From the NCBI GenBank assembly GCA_035291645.1, contig DATDRQ010000386.1, forward strand, positions 1 through 10,691: a DNA stretch of 10,691 nucleotides, given 5' to 3'. Position 1 is the first letter of the stretch, and the number at the start of each line of letters is the position of its first letter. This DNA is from DATDRQ01 sp035291645. Lineage in GTDB: Bacteria; Chloroflexota; Anaerolineae; Anaerolineales; UBA4823. The position numbers and the translations under genes are program-made. Under the pieces are notes generated by a model, which was not told where the DNA came from, did no database searches, and saw nothing but the letters and a program-made list of their open reading frames with translations. Of this stretch, positions 6,639 through 10,691 are shown one piece after another.

Positions 6639-8273
6639 TTATTCCTCACCCAATAGGAATGGTTTGCCTTCCAGAATACCTTCCAGGAGTGTTCGCACAG
6701 TGGGGGATTGTTTCGGGGTAAGCTGGCGCCAGGAGAAGGGGCGCAGGCGGACGTATCCCGGGCGCTTGTGCGCCTCCAGGAACTCACCAAACGGGAGGGA
6801 CGCCCGGAACAGCTGGTAGTACATGAAACGCCGGGCATTGCGTTGGAACTCCGCTGGCACTCCGATTTCACCCGCTAAATCGAGGAACTCTTCCGCCAGC
6901 TGGCGGTGTTCTTCCTGGGATTGTGGGAAGTGAACCATCGGATAGGCTGTGAAGCGGGCCTTGCCGCCGCACAGCACCGCCCTGCCCAGCAGCGCAGCTT
7001 CCAACCCGATTGAAGAATTATAGACCATCACGAATTTCGAACCCTGGATCAGCTCATAGGAGCTGAGGTACTGGTTCGAATCGACGAAAACCACATTAGG
7101 TAGTTCCCGGATCCGGTTGCGCTCGACCCACCCCGGCACGCTCTCCCGGCTTTCCTTACCGGGCCGCATCTCGTCCGGGTGGGCGCGGACCACGAACAGG
7201 GTTTCAGGGTGAGCCCGGATGATCTCCAGCACCTGGTCAAGCCAGGCGAACATGTGGGGGAAGACCGTGTTCGCGTGCACCTGGCTGGTATCGTAAACCA
7301 CGTTGGTAAAAACCGGGACGATCTGGCGGAAGTTATCCGCCTTACGTTCGAATGCCTCGTCCAGGCCGTGCATCTCGGGCCAGAAGCGGATCCCCGCCAT
7401 GCTGAACTTGCCCTGGAAGCGATTCTCCAGATTGGCATCCAGCTGCCCATTTTGCTCCGCTGAGAGCTCGAAATCGGCGGGTATCTCGATCGGGTAAGCA
7501 GTGGCTGCCTGCTCGGAGAAAAATCCCGAATAGGGTTGAAAACCGACTTCGTGAGTGATCACCCGCACACACCGCTGCCGGGCGACCCAGCGGGCGGTCG
7601 CTTCCGGGAACATGATCCCGTTGAAAACAACGAAAGCCCGGGGGGTGGTCATCTCCAGGAACCCGATCGTCTCGGTTGCCACACGCCAGGCTGAAAGCAG
7701 GTACTCGCGGAAAAGCAGCCGGGTGGCTTCGTCATCCTGTAACTGGTGGCGGCGCAGCGCCCAGCGGATCGAGGGGAGCACCAGCTTGCCGAGCGGGATC
7801 GATTCCTTGATTCCGCTCTCAGGTGGCAGCCTGGCCTGGAATTCCACCAGCCGATCGAGGGAGAGGTCTTCCAGCCGCCTGTCGAGGGCCTCATCCTTCA
7901 TGTACTCGAACCAGACGACCGGCGCGTGGCCGAACAGGTGCTGCGCCTGGGCGATGCAGCCTGTGCAGGGGGGGGACTTGGTAACGTCATCCCGATCCGT
8001 ACCGAGCACGCAGCGACTCATTCCAGAACGGCAGGCGAAGTACACGACCGGTATGTTCGCGAGTTGCAACCCGCTCGCGACCAGAAAGGCAAAGGCGGCA
8101 TTCAGGCTGACGCCGGTCAGGCGGGTGGAGGCGTTGAAAAACGCCACCGGTTGCTGTCCAGGATCAGGGCGAGAATGACTGAGAACCTGCCGGGTCGCCC
8201 GCCACAAACGCCGGTTGCCATGCAGATCTGCCCAACGTAGACGCAGGCGATCGAACAAAGATAAATTTGACAT
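6639..8273 (-). CDS. Capsule polysaccharide biosynthesis-type (GT-B-like) protein with a Cys4 cluster
   Basis: A 544-residue soluble-looking protein from ATG 8273. A TTG at 8288 would overlap the neuB stop (TTGA) and add five residues, but neither start has a good ribosome site. The C-terminal half has features of capsule/surface-carbohydrate biosynthesis proteins with a GT-B-like fold: HEVGFQPYSGFF (241-252), VFTNVVYDTS (321-330), VRAHPDE (362-368), and a donor-site-like YNSSIGLEAALLGRAVLCGG (418-437). The N-terminal half holds a cysteine pattern C81-x6-C88-x14-C103-x2-C106, within ACRSGMSRCVLGT and SPPCTGC, which looks like a metal-binding knuckle. The reaction is not known from sequence; glycosyl or nonulosonyl transfer in the cytoplasm is most likely. 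It lies between neuB (11-nt gap) and the methyltransferase (3-nt gap). An alternative is a non-catalytic capsule assembly factor. Family placement is moderately sure, function open. Confidence 0.75.
   Translation of the reverse strand: MSNLSLFDRLRLRWADLHGNRRLWRATRQVLSHSRPDPGQQPVAFFNASTRLTGVSLNAAFAFLVASGLQLANIPVVYFACRSGMSRCVLGTDRDDVTKSPPCTGCIAQAQHLFGHAPVVWFEYMKDEALDRRLEDLSLDRLVEFQARLPPESGIKESIPLGKLVLPSIRWALRRHQLQDDEATRLLFREYLLSAWRVATETIGFLEMTTPRAFVVFNGIMFPEATARWVARQRCVRVITHEVGFQPYSGFFSEQAATAYPIEIPADFELSAEQNGQLDANLENRFQGKFSMAGIRFWPEMHGLDEAFERKADNFRQIVPVFTNVVYDTSQVHANTVFPHMFAWLDQVLEIIRAHPETLFVVRAHPDEMRPGKESRESVPGWVERNRIRELPNVVFVDSNQYLSSYELIQGSKFVMVYNSSIGLEAALLGRAVLCGGKARFTAYPMVHFPQSQEEHRQLAEEFLDLAGEIGVPAEFQRNARRFMYYQLFRASLPFGEFLEAHKRPGYVRLRPFSWRQLTPKQSPTVRTLLEGILEGKPFLLGEE
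6642..6647 (-). promoter_or_regulatory. Shine-Dalgarno supporting the TTG start of the methyltransferase
   Basis: The minus strand reads GAGGAA here, within the last codons of the capsule-type gene and 6 nt before the TTG at 6635. No in-frame ATG exists near the N-terminus, so this site is the main support for a non-ATG start. Confidence 0.6.
7968..7975 (-). repeat. Homopolymer tract of eight C (coding strand) inside the capsule-type gene
   Basis: Eight G in a row on the plus strand, read as CCCCCCCC in the coding strand. They encode Ser-Pro-Pro just before Cys103 of the Cys cluster. The frame is intact in this sequence. Gaining or losing one base would truncate the protein after about 100 residues. 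No other run of this length was noticed in the window. Confidence 0.7.
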
Positions 8274-8284
8274 GACGCGGAGGC

Positions 8285-10204
8285 TCAAGCTGCAGGCACG
8301 ATCAGGGAATGCTGTGCTTTAAAGTAAGCCTCCGAAAGACGCTGGATGGCGATCAAGAAGCCCTCGCCCCCACGTTGGTGCCCGCGCCAGATCTCCGGGA
8401 TCATCGTCCCTTGATAGCCATCAGGCCTGCCGGCCCCGATCACCTGGAAGAATCGGACCCAGTCGATGGTGCCTTCGCCGATCTGCAGGCCTTCGCCGTC
8501 CAGCCCCGCCCCGTCAGAAAGGTGCAAGTGGCGGGTGAACGGCAGCAGAACCCTCACCTGCTCATAGAAATCGACGTGCGCCCAGTTACAGTACAACTTC
8601 GCATGGGATGTATCGAAGCACATGTTAAGGTTCAGCGGCTGGATGAAATCACGAATCTCGTATGCATCCATGAACGCGTTGGTCAACCACTGCCCGCCGA
8701 AATACCAGGGGTGGGGCGGCAGGTTCTCCAGCAGGAATTCGACCCCCTGGAAGTCCAGCTCTTCTACCGAGCGGTGCAGGTTGTCATACAGGGTCTGGCG
8801 GGCCTCGATCGGGTGATCCAGGCTCATCCCCCCGGTATGCACGACGATCTTAGGAATTCCCACGAAGAACGGCGCCATCTCACGCGTCTGGTCGATGCTC
8901 TTCTGGATCAGCGCGACCGACTGCCGGCGCTGGCGTTCATCCTGAGAACACAGGTCGACCAGGGTGCGCTCGAAAAACTCCGGGGCATGCACGACCAATC
9001 CCAGATGCATATGCTTACCGGGATATTGTTCGTCCAGGTCCTGGTCAGTGAAATGGAACTCGAGGATGCGCGGTTTATACGCCAGCATACCCTCATAATC
9101 ACGGAAACGTACAGTGAAACCCCAATCCATGGGCAGCGTGTGCTCTACATCCAGGTCGATTGTCATCCCTAAGTCACGCTCCAGGAAAGGCTCATCCACT
9201 TCGATCAGGCGGGTTACTGTTCTGCCAATCAACTGCGGGTAATGCTGAGGGGATAGCCCCAGAGCAGGGCCCTTGACGGCAACCAGTTCGGGAGTGATCG
9301 TCTCACCGGGTAAGATATCGCGTGCCGCGACCAGACTCTTACCCAATACCTCCCGATTGAGGATCTCACCTCGGGAGAAGAACTTCTCCTCTCCGGTACC
9401 CAGAGCCAGATTGACCTGGTGGATATCGCGCACCATCTTCTTGAACCCCTGAGGCTCCAGGCTGGAAGCGTGGTCCGGTCCTTCCATGGTGCGGTCCAGG
9501 GTGATATGGCGCTCGATGATGCTGGCGCCAAGCACCGCGGCGACCGTGGACACCGCAATACCGCGCTCGTGACCGGAATAGCCGACCGGGACGCCGTATT
9601 TGCGTAGCTGGTCCATGAAGCGCAGGTTGACATCTTCGAAGGCGGTGGGATAGGTGCTGTTGCAGTGCAGCAGGGCAAACTCCGCGCCGTTCTTTTTAAG
9701 GAAGTCAACCGTGGTGTCCACTTCCTCCATGCGCGACATACCAGTAGAGACGATCAGCGGCTTGCGCTTCTCCACCAGGTGCTCGAGCAGCGGCAGGTTG
9801 GTCAGGTCGGCGGAGGCGACCTTGAAAGCCGGGACACCCAGCTGATCGAGGAAGTCCGCGCTCCGCCGGTCGAAGGCGGAGCACAAGAAGGTGACGCGCT
9901 TTTTTCGGCAGTACTCGGCGATCTCGTAGTAGGCGGCATCCGGCAGCTCTACGGTCTGTAAGATGGGAAGCAGGTAGCGCAGAGTTTTCTCTCCGGAATT
10001 GGCATTCTCCAGGTATTTTTTTCCGTACAGCTGATCCAGGGTACGCTTCTGGAATTTGACGGCGTCCGCCCCGGCTGACACCGCCACATCGATCAGCTCG
10101 AGCGCCAGCGGCAGGATGCCGTTGTGGTTGATGCCGATCTCCGCGATGATGTAAGTTGGCTGACCATCCCCGACCAGGCGGTCACCAATTTTAATCACTG
10201 GCAT
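8285..10204 (-). CDS. neuB: NeuB-type nonulosonate synthase fused to a sugar-isomerase-like TIM barrel
   Basis: A 639-residue fusion; NeuB alone is about 340-350. Residues 1-280 are the PEP-condensing barrel: AEIGINHNG (21-29), DAVKFQK (47-53), GYSGHERG (208-215) and ERHITLDRTMEGPDHASSLEP (231-251, split around GPDH). His212 and His233 have the same spacing as the two Mn ligands known in meningococcal NeuB (His215, His236). Residues about 285-346 are the SAF/antifreeze-like domain, ending in EPFLERDLG. Residues about 355-635 are an AP-endonuclease-2/xylose-isomerase-like barrel with the expected metal ligands: His405, His456 (VVHTGG), Glu493 (LLENLP), Asp530 and His533 (FDTSH), His559 or His561 (RHLHLSDG) and Glu604 (IPEIW). 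The first half condenses PEP with a hexosamine-type substrate to a nonulosonic acid; which one (Neu, Leg, other) is not decidable. The second half is inferred to isomerise or epimerise a related sugar. ATG 10204 is preferred to TTG 10216 because GGAGG lies 5 nt upstream. Confidence 0.92.
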   Translation of the reverse strand: MPVIKIGDRLVGDGQPTYIIAEIGINHNGILPLALELIDVAVSAGADAVKFQKRTLDQLYGKKYLENANSGEKTLRYLLPILQTVELPDAAYYEIAEYCRKKRVTFLCSAFDRRSADFLDQLGVPAFKVASADLTNLPLLEHLVEKRKPLIVSTGMSRMEEVDTTVDFLKKNGAEFALLHCNSTYPTAFEDVNLRFMDQLRKYGVPVGYSGHERGIAVSTVAAVLGASIIERHITLDRTMEGPDHASSLEPQGFKKMVRDIHQVNLALGTGEEKFFSRGEILNREVLGKSLVAARDILPGETITPELVAVKGPALGLSPQHYPQLIGRTVTRLIEVDEPFLERDLGMTIDLDVEHTLPMDWGFTVRFRDYEGMLAYKPRILEFHFTDQDLDEQYPGKHMHLGLVVHAPEFFERTLVDLCSQDERQRRQSVALIQKSIDQTREMAPFFVGIPKIVVHTGGMSLDHPIEARQTLYDNLHRSVEELDFQGVEFLLENLPPHPWYFGGQWLTNAFMDAYEIRDFIQPLNLNMCFDTSHAKLYCNWAHVDFYEQVRVLLPFTRHLHLSDGAGLDGEGLQIGEGTIDWVRFFQVIGAGRPDGYQGTMIPEIWRGHQRGGEGFLIAIQRLSEAYFKAQHSLIVPAA

Positions 10205-10209
10205 GGAAT

Positions 10210-10214
10210 CCTCC
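10210..10214 (-). promoter_or_regulatory. Shine-Dalgarno of the neuB fusion gene
   Basis: The minus strand reads GGAGG, 5 nt before the ATG at 10204. It fixes the start of the NeuB fusion at MPVIKIGDR and argues against the in-frame TTG at 10216, which lies upstream of this site. It is directly adjacent to the heptamer repeat. Confidence 0.8.
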
Positions 10215-10246
10215 AATTACAAATCGCCAATCCGAAATCCCAAATC
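10212..10246 (-). repeat. Degenerate 7-bp tandem repeat (consensus GATTTGG) across a stop codon
   Basis: On the minus strand, consecutive heptamers read GATTTGG, GATTTCG, GATTGGC, GATTTGT and AATTGGA (10246 down to 10212). The first four match the consensus at five or more positions and the last is decayed. The repeat encodes the final residues (DLGFRIGDL) of the upstream cytidylyltransferase, contains its TAA stop and runs into the neuB ribosome site. Similar short AT-biased tandem heptamers occur between genes in some bacteria, but I cannot tell whether this one is dispersed in the genome. Confidence 0.7.
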
Positions 10247-10691
10247 CCCCCAGGTGATTTCACCGCTCTCCAGCAGCCGTTCAGCCCGGCGCCAGTCATC
10301 GAGCGAATCGATGTCGATCCACTCATCTTGCCCGATCACCAGTGGCAGGATAGTCTCTCCGGTCATCGAGTGCTTCGCGAGGATAGTATCCGCCCAGGCC
10401 GCATCCACGTAGCCTGTCTGCCAATAGACCTCCGGCAAAGCCTGGCGCGGCAGGTTGTATGCCTCGGGGGCACCGATCTCGATCAGAGGCCGCATGAAGC
10501 CGTCCGGCCCGATGCGCCACATTTTATATGGATTTTGGAAGGGGATGCAAACCGTGCGGACCGAGTCGGCTTCCGGGCGCTCGATCAGGCGCGCCACCGC
10601 CTGGTCGATGTGCCAGGTGCGCCGGAAGGGCGATGTCGGGCGCAGCTGGACGATGACCTCCGGCTGGTAGCCCTCATTTTCGTCCAGCCAT
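10217..10691 (-). CDS. neuA: CMP-nonulosonate synthetase (acylneuraminate cytidylyltransferase), 5' end outside the window
   Basis: The reading frame is open to the right edge, giving 157 residues. The N-terminal third with the CTP-binding RxxSxRxPxKN loop is missing, so the GTG at 10597 is not the start. The first visible block, VQLRPTSPFRR, is the central signature of CMP-sialate synthetases. It is followed by SVRTVCIPFQNPYKMWR (residues about 44-60 of the visible part), the LPRQALPEVYWQTGYVDA region that contacts the sugar, and IDIDSLDDWRRAE, which carries the metal-binding acidic pair. It activates a nonulosonic acid as its CMP form, and its position 12 nt upstream of neuB makes the NeuB product the natural substrate. 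Which acid is unknown, so the symbol is a family label. The last nine or so residues come from a heptamer repeat and may be an addition to the ancestral C-terminus. Confidence 0.88.
   Translation of the reverse strand, partial: WLDENEGYQPEVIVQLRPTSPFRRTWHIDQAVARLIERPEADSVRTVCIPFQNPYKMWRIGPDGFMRPLIEIGAPEAYNLPRQALPEVYWQTGYVDAAWADTILAKHSMTGETILPLVIGQDEWIDIDSLDDWRRAERLLESGEITWGDLGFRIGDL

Noticed and set aside
7555..8178. Plus-strand open frame of 207 codons
   Set aside because: Antisense to the capsule-type gene; low-complexity Ser/Arg-rich composition typical of a shadow frame.
8309..9172. Plus-strand open frame of 287 codons
   Set aside because: It lies antisense to the isomerase half of the NeuB fusion, shows no family motifs, and is explained by codon bias of the real gene.
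10217..10597. A short separate gene starting at GTG 10597
   Set aside because: The same frame stays open to the window edge and contains the LRPTSPFR signature upstream of the GTG, so this is the tail of a longer gene.

Overview
This window is a run of ten genes, all on the minus strand, covering nearly every base. It reads as the inside of a surface-glycan or glycoprotein-glycan biosynthesis cluster built around a nonulosonic (sialic-acid-like) acid. The DNA is GC-rich and contains no tRNA, rRNA, CRISPR array, transposase or insertion-sequence ends. Gene content and protein style resemble clusters of environmental Gram-negative-type or deep-branching bacteria; Chloroflexota (Anaerolineae) is my best guess. 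That guess rests on general resemblance only and is weak.

Layout in the direction of transcription (right to left): a CMP-nonulosonate synthetase cut by the right edge (10217-10691); a NeuB-type nonulosonate synthase with an SAF domain, fused to a metal-dependent sugar-isomerase-like TIM barrel (8285-10204); a capsule-type GT-B-like protein with a four-cysteine cluster (6639-8273); a class I SAM methyltransferase (5733-6635); a PAPS-dependent sulfotransferase (4865-5740); a second, divergent CMP-sugar-synthetase-like cytidylyltransferase (4154-4834); a D-2-hydroxyacid dehydrogenase (3135-4094); a short-chain dehydrogenase/reductase (2280-3053); a DUF115/MptE-like protein (1438-2283); and a multi-pass GT39-like membrane glycosyltransferase cut by the left edge (1-1422).

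The genes are packed like one operon. Two pairs overlap (4 nt at 2280-2283, 8 nt at 5733-5740). The other gaps are between 3 and 81 nt, and I see no internal promoter or terminator. No stretch above 100 bases lacks a gene.

How they may work together (inference): the NeuB domain condenses PEP with a hexose-type precursor that the fused TIM barrel may help to form. The NeuA-like enzyme activates the product with CTP. The second cytidylyltransferase, the 2-hydroxyacid dehydrogenase and the SDR lie together and may make and activate a second, unusual acid. The capsule-type protein, the DUF115 protein and the GT39 protein are candidates for assembly or transfer. The methyltransferase and sulfotransferase probably decorate the glycan. 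The most interesting points are the NeuB-TIM fusion, the three-gene cytidylyltransferase/dehydrogenase/SDR module, the Cys cluster in the capsule-type protein, and a heptamer repeat spanning the neuA stop codon and the neuB upstream region.
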